Positions 52,003 through 60,503 of a stretch of DNA of 64,000 bases are shown here, in pieces. The position numbers and the translations under genes are program-made. The notes under the pieces are model-generated. The model was not told the DNA's origin. It did no database searches and was given only the letters and a program-made list of their open reading frames with translations. Numbering within the stretch: the stretch's first letter is position 1; the number at the start of each line of letters is the position of its first letter. Origin of the DNA: Pseudomonas putida (GTDB lineage Bacteria > Pseudomonadota > Gammaproteobacteria > Pseudomonadales > Pseudomonadaceae); NCBI RefSeq assembly GCF_028682475.1, contig NZ_JANHLE010000019.1:1-64000 (forward strand), written 5' to 3'.

Positions 52003-52950
52003 TCAGCTACTCCATTGTGTCCTCGGATTGAACGCTGCCTTCTGCGCCAGCTTGCTCCACAACTCGCGGGTGGCATCGTCGCTCTGGCTGGGCATCACCA
52101 CCTTCAGCTGCGCGTAAAGATCACCGCGCTGGCCCTGCTTGTTGGCCAGGCCCATGCCCTTGACCCGCAGACGCTGGCCGCTCTGGCTGTCCGGACGGAT
52201 GGTCAGGTTGATCTTGCCAGTCAGGGTCGGCACTGCCACTTTGGTACCCAGCGCCGCTTCCCAGGGCGCCAGCGGCACGGTGATGATCAGGTCATGACCT
52301 TCGACATCGAACAGCGGATGCGGTGCCATGCGAATGGTCAGGAACAGGTCGCCGTTGGCGCCACCGCCGATACCCGGCGCGCCCTGGCCCTTGAGGCGGA
52401 TCTTCTCGCCATCGCTGACCCCGGCCGGAATCTTCACGTTCAGGGTTTTGGTGGTGAAGCCGGTGCGTTGACCCGCGGCATTGTGTTGCGGCACCTGGAA
52501 GCTGATCTGCTTCGACTCGGCAGACAGGGTTTCCTCAAGGAAAATCGCCAGTTCCATTTCCACGTCCTGCCCTCGCCGACCGGCACTGCGTTGCTGGCCG
52601 CGGCCAAAAGGATTGCCGTTGCCACCACGCGCACCGAAGATCGAGCTGAAGAAGTCGGAGAAATCGCCGCCCTCGAAACCGCCGGAACTGCGGCTTTCCC
52701 AGCCTGGCGGGCCCTGGAAAGGCCGGCCGTGCTGGCCATACTTGCGCAGTTCGTCGTATTCGGCGCGCTTTTCCGGGCTGCTCAGGACGTCGTGGGCCTC
52801 GTTCACCTCTTTGAATTTCTCCTCGGCGTCGCGCTCTTTGCTGACGTCGGGGTGATACTTGCGCGCAAGCTTGCGGTAGGCGGTCTTGATCGCCTTGTCG
52901 TCCGCCGTCGGCTCTACGCCCAATATCTTGTAGTAGTCTTTGAAGTCCAT
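52003..52950 (-). CDS. cbpA: Curved DNA-binding protein CbpA (DnaJ-like co-chaperone)
   Basis: 315 residues. J-domain at 1-70 with the HPD motif (KYHPDVSKE), then a Gly/Phe-rich linker (about 75-125, SRSSGGFEGGDFSDFFSS) and two C-terminal substrate-binding domains (IPAGVSDGEKIRLKGQGAPG), without the zinc fingers of DnaJ. CbpA stimulates DnaK and binds curved DNA in stationary phase. Divergent from the YegD-like Hsp70 gene, 160 bases away. Confidence 0.93.
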   Translation of the reverse strand: MDFKDYYKILGVEPTADDKAIKTAYRKLARKYHPDVSKERDAEEKFKEVNEAHDVLSSPEKRAEYDELRKYGQHGRPFQGPPGWESRSSGGFEGGDFSDFFSSIFGARGGNGNPFGRGQQRSAGRRGQDVEMELAIFLEETLSAESKQISFQVPQHNAAGQRTGFTTKTLNVKIPAGVSDGEKIRLKGQGAPGIGGGANGDLFLTIRMAPHPLFDVEGHDLIITVPLAPWEAALGTKVAVPTLTGKINLTIRPDSQSGQRLRVKGMGLANKQGQRGDLYAQLKVVMPSQSDDATRELWSKLAQKAAFNPRTQWSS

Positions 52951-53110
52951 CTAAGGAATCACCATCAAGTTGTTCAATGCTTCTGAAGATTGGGGTCAAG
53001 CATAGCCTTTCAAGGTGCCCTTGGGTTTGCTGTAAAGCAGATAATCGGTCTTGATTCTGCTGGCCACTGGCATAAACTGCGCGGCCGTTTTTCCCCCGGA
53101 AGTACAACCC

Positions 53111-54376
53111 ATGAGTGACGCATCCCCGGCCCGTGCCTGCGGCATCGACTTTGGCACCTCCAACTCCACCGTCGGCTGGCATCGCCCGGGCGTGGAGTCG
53201 TTGATCGCCCTGGAAGACGGCAAGATCACCCTGCCGTCGGTGGTGTTCTTCAACATCGAGGAGCGCCGCCCGGTCTACGGCCGGCTGGCCCTGCACGAAT
53301 ACCTCGAAGGTTACGAAGGCCGGCTGATGCGCTCGCTCAAGAGCCTGCTGGGTTCCAAGCTGATCAAGCACGACACCAGCGTGCTCGGCACCGCGCTGCC
53401 GTTCAAGGACCTGCTGGGCATGTTCATCGGCGAACTGAAGCAACGCGCCGAGGCCAATGCCGGCAGGGCCTTCGATGAAGTGGTGCTGGGTCGCCCGGTG
53501 CATTTCGTCGATGACGACCAGGCCGCCGACCAGGAAGCCGAAGACACCCTGGCGGAAGTGGCGAAAAAGATCGGTTTCAAGGAAGTCTCCTTCCAGTACG
53601 AGCCGATTGCCGCAGCCTTCGACTACGAGTCGAACATCCAGGGCGAAGAACTGGTGCTGATCGTCGACATCGGCGGTGGTACCTCGGACTTCTCCCTGGT
53701 GCGCCTGGCCCCTGAACGGCACATGCTCGATGATCGCCACAGCGACATCCTCGCCACCGGCGGTGTGCACATCGGCGGTACCGACTTCGACAAGCAGTTG
53801 AGCCTGCAGGGCGTGATGCCGCTGTTCGGCTATGGCAGCCGGATGAAAAGCGGCGCCTTCATGCCGACCAGTCACCACATGAACCTGGCCACCTGGCACA
53901 CGATCAACTCGGTGTACTCGCAAAAATCCCAGCTGGCCCTGGGCAGCATGCGCTACGACATCGAAGACACCGACGGCATCGACCGTCTGTTCAAGCTGAT
54001 CGAGCAGCGCGCCGGGCACTGGCTGGCGATGGAAGTGGAAGAAACCAAGATCGAACTGACCCACAACGAGCGTCGCCTGGTTGACCTCAAGCGGGTTGAG
54101 TCAGGGCTGAACGTCGAATTGACCCGGGCGCTGTTCGAAGAGTCGATCGATAACCTGCTCGAGCGCGTGCGTGGCAGTGTCAGCGAGCTGCTGAACAAGG
54201 CCGGTGTCGGTGTGGCTCAGGTGGATACGGTGTTTTTCACCGGTGGTTCCAGCGGTATTCCTGCGCTGCGCCAGAGCGTGGCGGCCATGCTGCCGAATGC
54301 GCGACATGTTGAAGGCAATATCTTTGGCAGTATCGGTAGCGGTTTGGCGATCGAAGCGCGCAAGCGTTACGGTTGA
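53111..54376 (+). CDS. YegD-like Hsp70-family ATPase
   Basis: 421 residues, only the actin-like ATPase part of Hsp70 with no substrate-binding domain. Phosphate loops CGIDFGTSNSTVGW (about 11-24), LIVDIGGGTSDFSLVRL and FTGGSSGIPALRQ are present. Start ATG 53111; the longer open frame upstream has no ribosome site. YegD function is unproven. Divergent placement beside cbpA/cbpM suggests a link to the Hsp70 system, which is inference. Confidence 0.88.
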   Translation: MSDASPARACGIDFGTSNSTVGWHRPGVESLIALEDGKITLPSVVFFNIEERRPVYGRLALHEYLEGYEGRLMRSLKSLLGSKLIKHDTSVLGTALPFKDLLGMFIGELKQRAEANAGRAFDEVVLGRPVHFVDDDQAADQEAEDTLAEVAKKIGFKEVSFQYEPIAAAFDYESNIQGEELVLIVDIGGGTSDFSLVRLAPERHMLDDRHSDILATGGVHIGGTDFDKQLSLQGVMPLFGYGSRMKSGAFMPTSHHMNLATWHTINSVYSQKSQLALGSMRYDIEDTDGIDRLFKLIEQRAGHWLAMEVEETKIELTHNERRLVDLKRVESGLNVELTRALFEESIDNLLERVRGSVSELLNKAGVGVAQVDTVFFTGGSSGIPALRQSVAAMLPNARHVEGNIFGSIGSGLAIEARKRYG

Positions 54377-54382
54377 GAAACG

Positions 54383-54448
54383 ATCGCGGGGCAAGCCCGC
54401 TCCCACAGGGAGAGTGAAAATCCGGTGGGAGCGGGCTTGCCCCGCGAT
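54383..54448. repeat. REP pair (type I) between yegD and the AI-2E gene
   Basis: Inverted copies at 54383-54407 and 54424-54448, GCGAT ends outward, gap 16 bases. It fills nearly all of the space between two convergent stop codons. Confidence 0.9.
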
Positions 54449-54454
54449 CAGGCT

Positions 54455-55462
54455 TCACACCAGCTCAGCCTGCCTCAATTCGCTCTTCAGGTAGGCATAA
54501 TAGATCGGCCCCGCCACCACCCCCGGCAAGCCAAACGCCGCCTCGCACACCAGCATCGCCAGCAACAGTTCCCAGGACTTGGCGCTGATCTGCCCGCCGA
54601 CAATCCGCGCGTTGAGGAAGTACTCGACCTTGTGGATGACAATCAGATAGCCCAGCGCCGCCATGGCCACCCAGATCGACAGCGACAGGCCGACGATGGT
54701 GATCAGGGTGTTGGACATCAAATTGCCGATCACCGGCAGCAGCCCCAACAGGAACGTCAGCACGATCAGGGTCTTGGTCAACGGCAGGTGCACGCCGAAC
54801 ATCGGCAACACCACGGCCAGGAAGATCCCGGTGAAAAAGGTGTTGAGCAGGGAAATCTTGATCTGCGCAAAGACGATGTTGCGAAACGCCTGGACCAGCA
54901 GCGCCAGACGATTGAACAGCGCTGCCGCCAATGGCTTGCGTCGGGAAATGTCCGGGATGCGCTGCAAGGCGACAATGGCGCCGAGGATCATCCCGATCAG
55001 CAGGGTGACGAACATGTGCGCCGCGCCCTTGCCGACCAGTTGCAGCTCGCCCAGATGGGTCTTGAGCCACTCACCGATGGCGACCTTGAACTCTGCGGCA
55101 CTGGCTGGCAGGTAGGCATCGACAAAGGGCGGCAATTGCCCGCGGGCCTGGTCCACCAGGAGCATGAACTTGTCCAGCGAAGCGCCGGGATTCTCGGCTT
55201 CGTGCAGCAGAAAACTGATCGCACCGGCAAACAACAAGGTCAGGGTGCTGACCACCAGGGTGCCAAGCAAGGCCACCGCCAGCCAGCGCGCACGCTCGCC
55301 AGCGATCAGGTGCTGCAGCTTGGGGGTAAGCATGTTGACCAGTTCGAACACCAGCAGGCCGGCCAGCAGGCTCGGCAACAGCTTGAGCGGCAACACCAGC
55401 AACAGGCCGGCGAAGACGATGATCCAACTGGCCATTTTGATCTGGCGCGGGGTAAAGGTCAT
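54455..55462 (-). CDS. AI-2E family transporter (PerM/YdiK-like)
   Basis: 335 residues with about eight membrane helices: two at the N-terminus (WIIVFAGLLLVLPLKLLPSL), a soluble middle domain, then a cluster of C-terminal helices with LLGLLPVIGNLMSNTLITIV and LPGVVAGPIYYAYLK. The family name comes from E. coli TqsA; most members are not shown to move AI-2 and some are Na+(Li+)/H+ antiporters. Divergent from the lipoprotein gene at 55680. Confidence 0.87.
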   Translation of the reverse strand: MTFTPRQIKMASWIIVFAGLLLVLPLKLLPSLLAGLLVFELVNMLTPKLQHLIAGERARWLAVALLGTLVVSTLTLLFAGAISFLLHEAENPGASLDKFMLLVDQARGQLPPFVDAYLPASAAEFKVAIGEWLKTHLGELQLVGKGAAHMFVTLLIGMILGAIVALQRIPDISRRKPLAAALFNRLALLVQAFRNIVFAQIKISLLNTFFTGIFLAVVLPMFGVHLPLTKTLIVLTFLLGLLPVIGNLMSNTLITIVGLSLSIWVAMAALGYLIVIHKVEYFLNARIVGGQISAKSWELLLAMLVCEAAFGLPGVVAGPIYYAYLKSELRQAELV

Positions 55463-55679
55463 ACAACCTCAAGGGCAACTGCGGGAAAAAACGCAGTCTG
55501 CCAGCCTTCGCCCGGCAGGCATAGTGGCACGCAGCGGCGTTGCGGCTGGTAATGCCGCCCTGATGTTTCTATAATTGCCGCCCCCCATGGAATGGCGGCG
55601 CCGCGCTGGCGCATTCGCAAGCAGGCGAAACAGGATTCCCTCTGTGCCTTCCCACCTTCAAGGCACAGCGTTCAAAACC

Positions 55680-56600
55680 ATGCGCAAACTGCTTATCCTG
55701 CTTCCCCTGTTGCTGCTTGGCGGCTGTTCGGAAGATTTCGCCACCCTGCATTTCGCGGAGCCGGCCAGCGCCTACTATGGCACCCTCAAACAGCAGAACG
55801 GCGATGATCTGTACCAGGCCATCCTGAAACTGGGTATCGACCCGAAGGACATCGAGGTCAAACTTGATAACGATCACCGCCAGGACCTGCTCATCAGCGT
55901 CTCGCGCTCGCTCGATGCCGATAAGCGTCAGGCCCTGCGCGAGTTGTTCGACGAAATCCCCCGGGCCCGTGCCGCCACGTCCTGGGAAGTGGACGTCACC
56001 CTTGAACCGCAGTCACTGGAACCGCGGCACCGGGCCTGGCGCGAGGCGCTCGAAAAGATCAAGGGTCCGGTCACCCTCGAGATCAAGCTTGGCACCCGTA
56101 TCGAAGCGTTTTACACCGCGAACAACCTGGAGCGCATACTGGCCGCCGCGAACAAGAGCGAAGTGTCGGGCATCGTCACCTGCCACGTGCTGGCCGAAGT
56201 CTCGCGTGGGCCATTCAAGCTCAGGTCGATCGTGCAGCTCGAGGAGGGCCCGTCGGAACGCGCGCAGGTGGACATCGAGTACGATCAGATGCGTTACGCC
56301 ACGGGGCCTGCACAGTTCGATTTCAAGGACCCGGTCCTGAAGGAGCGAATCCGCAACGGCCAGATCAAGGCCTGGCAAGCCGAACGGACGCCGCAGCGCT
56401 ATCCGTACGGCCCGTTCGAGATGGCCTTCGAAATCGGCTCGCTGGGCAAGCATAGCGTTGACCTCTACTCAGGTACCGACCAGCGCATCAGAATGTTCCA
56501 GAGTGACTGCTGGGCGCTGGCCAACCACGTCGGCCGGCCGTTCTCGCTGTTCATCGGCCATGGCCTGGACCGGCTCGAGTCGGTGACTTACGCCGACTGA
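55680..56600 (+). CDS. Unrecognised lipoprotein
   Basis: 306 residues from ATG 55680. The leader MRKLLILLPLLLLGGC is a perfect lipoprotein signal with the acylated Cys at 16; the longer upstream frame is Arg-rich and not credible. Ser17-Glu18 after the Cys suggests outer-membrane sorting. The mature part looks mixed alpha/beta (VEVDVTL, VTLEIKLGTRIEAFYTANNL, FEMAFEIGSLGKHSVDLYSG). I do not recognise a family. A conserved-looking Cys pair (CHV, DCW) could form a disulfide. Stands alone between the AI-2E gene and araC. Confidence 0.72.
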   Translation: MRKLLILLPLLLLGGCSEDFATLHFAEPASAYYGTLKQQNGDDLYQAILKLGIDPKDIEVKLDNDHRQDLLISVSRSLDADKRQALRELFDEIPRARAATSWEVDVTLEPQSLEPRHRAWREALEKIKGPVTLEIKLGTRIEAFYTANNLERILAAANKSEVSGIVTCHVLAEVSRGPFKLRSIVQLEEGPSERAQVDIEYDQMRYATGPAQFDFKDPVLKERIRNGQIKAWQAERTPQRYPYGPFEMAFEIGSLGKHSVDLYSGTDQRIRMFQSDCWALANHVGRPFSLFIGHGLDRLESVTYAD

Positions 56601-56682
56601 CGCAAGTTACTTTTTCTTCAGGCAGCCGCTCCTGGTCGCTGCGCACCACGCGCAGCCTTGGCCGAAGCGTAGACAAATATTC

Positions 56683-57510
56683 TTACAAACCTCCAGCGCG
56701 AGCCTGCCGCCGGTACTGCTCCGGGGTGCAATGGGCCTGTCGCTGGAACATGGCGATGAACGCCGAGGCGCTGCTGTAGCCGAGGTCGAAGGCAATCTGC
56801 TGGATCGGCAGGTTCTGCTCCAGCGCATCAATGGCGCGCAGAAAGCGCAGACGCAGTCGCCATTCGCCAAAGCTGATGCCCAATTCACGCAAGAACTGCC
56901 GGGCCAGCGTGCGCTCGCTGACATGCACGCTCGCCGCCCATTCGGCCAACGGTCGGTTGTCTCCGGGCTCAGCGTGCAAGGCCTGCAATACGCCATCCAG
57001 ACCGGCGCTGCGGGCATAGGGCAGAAAACAGGTCTGGGTCGGCGCCAGGCGCAGTTGGTCGACCAGCACCTGGGCCAGACGGCGGTCGGCTTCATCCTCG
57101 GGAACCTTGACGTCACGCCGGGCAAAGTCGCCGAGGATGGCCTTGAGAATCTCGCTGATCACCAGCGTGCAGGGCTGTGTCGGTAATCCCTGGCACAGGG
57201 CCCGGTCCAGATAGACCGAGCGGTAGACGATGGCCTGGGGGTTGTAGCAACTGTGTTCGGTGTCCGGCGGCACCCAGACCGCATAGTGCGGCGGCGAAAC
57301 GAAGCGCTGGCCGTCGATTTCCAGGTGCATGATGCCATGGGCCGCATAGTTGAGCTGGCCCCAGGTGTGACGGTGCGCGGCACTGTGGGTATCGGCGCCG
57401 AACTCGTCGTAACGGAAGTACACCGGTGCCGGCAAGGCGGCGAACTGCGGGATGTCGAGGTATTTGCGCTGCATGCTGTCTGGATCGATGGGCAGGTTGT
57501 CCGGATACAA
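56683..57510 (-). CDS. AraC family transcriptional regulator
   Basis: 275 residues from 57510 (a start at 57474, MQRKYLDIPQFAALP, is also possible). N-terminal cupin-like sensor (about 25-100, HRHTWGQLNYAAHGIMHLEI) and a C-terminal double helix-turn-helix (about 180-270, VSERTLARQFLRELGISFGE and QQIAFDLGYSSASAFIAMFQ). Divergent from the EamA exporter 61 bases away, so it probably controls that gene, a common regulator-exporter pair. Confidence 0.9.
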   Translation of the reverse strand: MYPDNLPIDPDSMQRKYLDIPQFAALPAPVYFRYDEFGADTHSAAHRHTWGQLNYAAHGIMHLEIDGQRFVSPPHYAVWVPPDTEHSCYNPQAIVYRSVYLDRALCQGLPTQPCTLVISEILKAILGDFARRDVKVPEDEADRRLAQVLVDQLRLAPTQTCFLPYARSAGLDGVLQALHAEPGDNRPLAEWAASVHVSERTLARQFLRELGISFGEWRLRLRFLRAIDALEQNLPIQQIAFDLGYSSASAFIAMFQRQAHCTPEQYRRQARAGGL

Positions 57511-57571
57511 GTATAGCTAGCAAGACAGACAGTGGATAATGGCGCCCTGTACCTACACGAGTTCCTGCGTC

Positions 57572-58468
57572 ATGAATTATGCGTTTCCCTTGCTGGCCAT
57601 CCTGATCTGGGCCGGCAACACGGTAGTCACCAAAATGTCGGCCGGGGCGATTTTTCCCGCCGAGATCGGTTTCTACCGCTGGCTGCTGGCCGGTCTGTTG
57701 TTCACCCCGTTTCTGCTGCGACCGATGCTGCGCAGCTGGCCCGAGATCCGCCGCAACCTCGGCAAGATCTTCATCCTCGGCGTGCTGGGCATGGCGGTGT
57801 ACCAAAGCCTGGCCTACTTCGCCGCCGCCATCACCAGCGCGACCAACATGGGCATCATCCTCTCGCTGATGCCATTGATGTCGCTGGCTCTGGCGATCAT
57901 CAGCCTCGGCCAGCGCCTGACCTTCGGAGCGCTGATCGGTGCCGTGGTGTCCTTTGTCGGCGTGCTTGTGGTGGTGTCGGCGGGTGACCTGGGCGCCTTG
58001 CTGCAACACGGGGTCAATGGTGGTGATGCGCTGATGCTGATCGCCACCCTGGCCTACGCGCTGTACAGCACCTTGCTGAAGAAATGGCAGCTGCGCCTGG
58101 CTCCGCTGGTGCTGCTCTATCTGCAGGTGCTGGTGGCGATCATCGTGCTGTTCCCGCTGTTTTTGTTCTCCGAGAAGACCGGCCTTGGCCCGGGCAACAT
58201 CGGCCTGGTGCTGTATGCCTGCGTGCTGGCCTCGATGGTCGCGCCGCTGGCCTGGATGCAGGCCGTCAGTCGTCTGGGCCCCAGCCGCACGACGCTGTTC
58301 TTCAACCTGTTACCTGCCATCACCGCGGTGATCGCTGCCCTGGTACTCGATGAGCAACTGGCGTTGTATCACCTGTTCGGCGGCCTGCTAACCCTGGCCG
58401 GGGTGATTCTGGCCGAACGCTGGAAAACCCCGATCCGCCCGCTCGCGGTTACAGCCCCGCAGCCTTGA
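57572..58468 (+). CDS. EamA/DMT family exporter
   Basis: 298 residues from ATG 57572 (MNYAFPLLAILIWAGNTVVT), ten membrane helices in two EamA repeats of five. Family motifs: IWAGNTVVTKMSAG, FLGPSRTT-like RLGPSRTTLFFNLLPAITAV near the C-terminus. Probably exports metabolites or amino acids; substrate unknown. Its last 20 bases overlap the end of the convergent lipase gene. Confidence 0.9.
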   Translation: MNYAFPLLAILIWAGNTVVTKMSAGAIFPAEIGFYRWLLAGLLFTPFLLRPMLRSWPEIRRNLGKIFILGVLGMAVYQSLAYFAAAITSATNMGIILSLMPLMSLALAIISLGQRLTFGALIGAVVSFVGVLVVVSAGDLGALLQHGVNGGDALMLIATLAYALYSTLLKKWQLRLAPLVLLYLQVLVAIIVLFPLFLFSEKTGLGPGNIGLVLYACVLASMVAPLAWMQAVSRLGPSRTTLFFNLLPAITAVIAALVLDEQLALYHLFGGLLTLAGVILAERWKTPIRPLAVTAPQP

Positions 58469-59354
58469 GCCGCGCCGCATGTTCGGTGAACAGCCGTACC
58501 GGGTCAGCGCCCTTGCCCACCGCACCAAGTGACTGATTGACGATGTCCAGGTGGTCGAGCGGATAGTCATCGCCGATCACCTGGCCCAGGTGCGAGCTGT
58601 AGCGCCCGACCATGCCATCGCAGTGCCCGGCCTCATCGACGAAGGTCCGGGCAAACAGGCGACAGAAACGATTGCTGCCATCCAGGCGGTTCAGGCCCTG
58701 GTCGGTGAGCCCCGGCTGCAAGGTGCCGGACCAGGAGTAGTAACGCACACCGTTGACCTCGGCCGGTCCCTCTCCCCCCCAGGTGCTGGGCAGGCCCTGT
58801 GGATAAGCCTGATTGAACAAGGCCACGCCAGCGCGGGTCATCGAATGGTGCGAAGCGTGCACATCAATCGGCAGCGTTGGCCCGCGCCAGCCGGTTTCCA
58901 GCCAGCCCATCAATACCCCCAGGCCATGCAGCAAAGCCTTGAGCAAGCGCCCACGGGCGGAATCAGCGGGGTAATGCTCATGCAGATAGTCCGCCAGCTC
59001 CGAGCCGTGATTGGGCCCGGCAATCGACGTCACCGAGGCCACCCATTGCGGTCGCTTGGCCGCCGCATAACGCGCGGTCAGCGCGCCCTGGCTGTGGCCG
59101 AGCAGGTTGACCTTGTCGGCTCCGGTGCGTTGGCGGATGTCGGCGATGATCTGCAGCAACTGCTCGCCCCGCACCTCGGTGGCATTGAGCGGCGACACCT
59201 GAATGGCGAAGACCCTCGCCCCACCCCGGCGCAAAGCCGAAACGATGCCAAACCAGTAGGGATAAAGCAGCAGGCGGACGAAACCGAGCATGCCCGGCAC
59301 CAGTACCAGTGGATACCGCGTAGCAAGCGCTTGGGCCATGGCTGCATTCCCCAT
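58449..59354 (-). CDS. Family I lipase lacking signal peptide and disulfide
   Basis: 301 residues, alpha/beta hydrolase close to P. aeruginosa LipA over its whole length (YPLVLVPGMLGFVRLLLYPY, VRGEQLLQIIADI). Catalytic Ser in LLGHSQGALTARY, Asp in HCDGMVGRYSSHLG and His in LDHLDIVNQ are present. The LipA cysteines are replaced (SACGEG is STWGGEG; GTCSSHLG is GRYSSHLG), and there is no signal peptide, only MGNAAMAQALATR. So the protein probably stays in the cytoplasm and does not need the Lif foldase, which is absent here. Convergent overlap with the EamA gene. Confidence 0.88.
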   Translation of the reverse strand: MGNAAMAQALATRYPLVLVPGMLGFVRLLLYPYWFGIVSALRRGGARVFAIQVSPLNATEVRGEQLLQIIADIRQRTGADKVNLLGHSQGALTARYAAAKRPQWVASVTSIAGPNHGSELADYLHEHYPADSARGRLLKALLHGLGVLMGWLETGWRGPTLPIDVHASHHSMTRAGVALFNQAYPQGLPSTWGGEGPAEVNGVRYYSWSGTLQPGLTDQGLNRLDGSNRFCRLFARTFVDEAGHCDGMVGRYSSHLGQVIGDDYPLDHLDIVNQSLGAVGKGADPVRLFTEHAARLKAAGL

Positions 59355-59404
59355 TCCGTGGACAGTCGCCCCACCCTACAGGCACTTCGACTGCAATCGC
59401 AATC

Positions 59405-59432
59405 GAACTCCCGGGGCGTGCTGCGGTTCCAA
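59405..59432 (+). promoter_or_regulatory. Possible AlgU (sigma-22) promoter of osmE
   Basis: GAACTC, 17 bases, TCCAA resembles the AlgU/RpoE consensus GAACTT-N16/17-TCTRA, 31 bases before the osmE start. OsmE of P. aeruginosa is reported as AlgU-dependent. The -10 match is only moderate. Confidence 0.4.
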
Positions 59433-59462
59433 CCCTGTAGACCCTCAGCAAGGAGCTGGACC

Positions 59463-59816
59463 ATGTACAGACAGACCCTGGCAATTCTCCTGACCACCAC
59501 GGCCCTGAGTGCCTGCGGCAGCCGTCCGGAGAACCCGGTTGATTACGTCACCTACCGCGACGAGCCACTGGTCAAACAGGTGCAGGACGGCATGACCATG
59601 CAGCGGGTGATCGCCATCGGTGGCCGTCCGTCCACGGCCATCGACCTGCCCCACGGCGGCATCTGCAACAACTACATCCTCAACCGCGACGGTCATCAGC
59701 AGGCCTACTACGTGCGCTTCGACGCCACCGGCCATGTCGATGCCAAGGGTTTCAAGACCTGCGAACAACGCCAGACCGACGATAACGCCGTCGAGAAGGC
59801 CAAAGCCGGCGTATAG
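59463..59816 (+). CDS. osmE: Osmotically inducible lipoprotein OsmE
   Basis: 117 residues. Lipoprotein leader with LSAC lipobox (Cys18), then an SmpA/OsmE (BamE-like) domain: QVQDGMTMQRVIAIGGRPST, CNNYILNRDG and GHVDAKGFKTCEQRQTD, which match E. coli OsmE closely, including its two cysteines. Outer-membrane lipoprotein induced by high osmolarity; exact role unknown. Start chosen at the ATG with AAGGAG upstream. Followed 42 bases later by the ferritin-like gene. Confidence 0.93.
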   Translation: MYRQTLAILLTTTALSACGSRPENPVDYVTYRDEPLVKQVQDGMTMQRVIAIGGRPSTAIDLPHGGICNNYILNRDGHQQAYYVRFDATGHVDAKGFKTCEQRQTDDNAVEKAKAGV

Positions 59817-59857
59817 ACAGCCAATGACGACATCCCGTGATCAACCTGGAGATGACA

Positions 59858-60388
59858 ATGAGCACTGTTGAACTGACCGATGTGAAGACCTTGCGTGAAC
59901 GCGCCCGCCACCATGTCGAGCAAGGCGCCGTGACCGAGGGCTACAACGCTGACCGGGAAAAGATCCTGCGCCTGCTCAACGAGTCGCTGGCCACCGAGTG
60001 GGTCTGCGCGCTGCGCTACAAACGCCACTACTACATGGCCAGCGGGATCAAGGCCAGTGTCGCCGCCGAGGAGTTTCTCGAGCATGCCACCCAGGAATTG
60101 GAACATGCCGACAAGCTGGCCGAACGCATCGTGCAGCTGGGCGGCGAGCCGGACCTGAACCCGGATCACCTGAGCAAGCATTCCCACGCCCAGTACGTCG
60201 AGGGCAAGAACCTCAAGGAGATGGTCCTCGAAGACCTGGTTGCCGAACGGATCGCCATCGACAGCTACCGCGAGATCATCCAGTTCATTGGCGAAGCAGA
60301 CCCGACTACCCGACGTATTTTCGAAGACATCCTGGCTCAGGAAGAAGAGCACGCCGACGATATGGCGGATCTGCTCAAAGGGCTTTGA
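59858..60388 (+). CDS. Bacterioferritin/Dps-like ferritin
   Basis: 176 residues from the ATG at 59858 with GGAG upstream (ATG 59852 would add two residues). Four-helix bundle with di-iron ligands in NESLATEW, EFLEHATQELEHADK (ExxH), VAERIAIDSY and EEEHADD (ExxH). It corresponds to the probable bacterioferritin PA4880 by position and length. Stores or detoxifies iron in the cytosol; heme binding is uncertain. A type II REP pair begins nine bases after the stop. Confidence 0.9.
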   Translation: MSTVELTDVKTLRERARHHVEQGAVTEGYNADREKILRLLNESLATEWVCALRYKRHYYMASGIKASVAAEEFLEHATQELEHADKLAERIVQLGGEPDLNPDHLSKHSHAQYVEGKNLKEMVLEDLVAERIAIDSYREIIQFIGEADPTTRRIFEDILAQEEEHADDMADLLKGL

Positions 60389-60396
60389 GTGTGACC

Positions 60397-60483
60397 TGTG
60401 GGAGCCGGCCTTGCCGGCGATGACATCGATGCACTGTCAGGTGTTGCGCGACGTCTGCATCGCTGGCAAGGCCAGCTCCCACA
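60397..60483. repeat. REP pair (type II) after the ferritin gene
   Basis: Inverted copies at 60397-60421 (GCCGGC arm) and 60459-60483 (GCTGGC/GCCAGC arm) with GCGAT ends inward, gap 37 bases, between two convergent genes. Confidence 0.9.
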
Positions 60484-60503
60484 GTTAACCAGGTGGCAAA
60501 GGT

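Noticed and set aside
201..60483. REP pairs as possible insertion-sequence ends
   Set aside because: They are short doublets with no coding content between arms and match the REP pattern repeated through the window.
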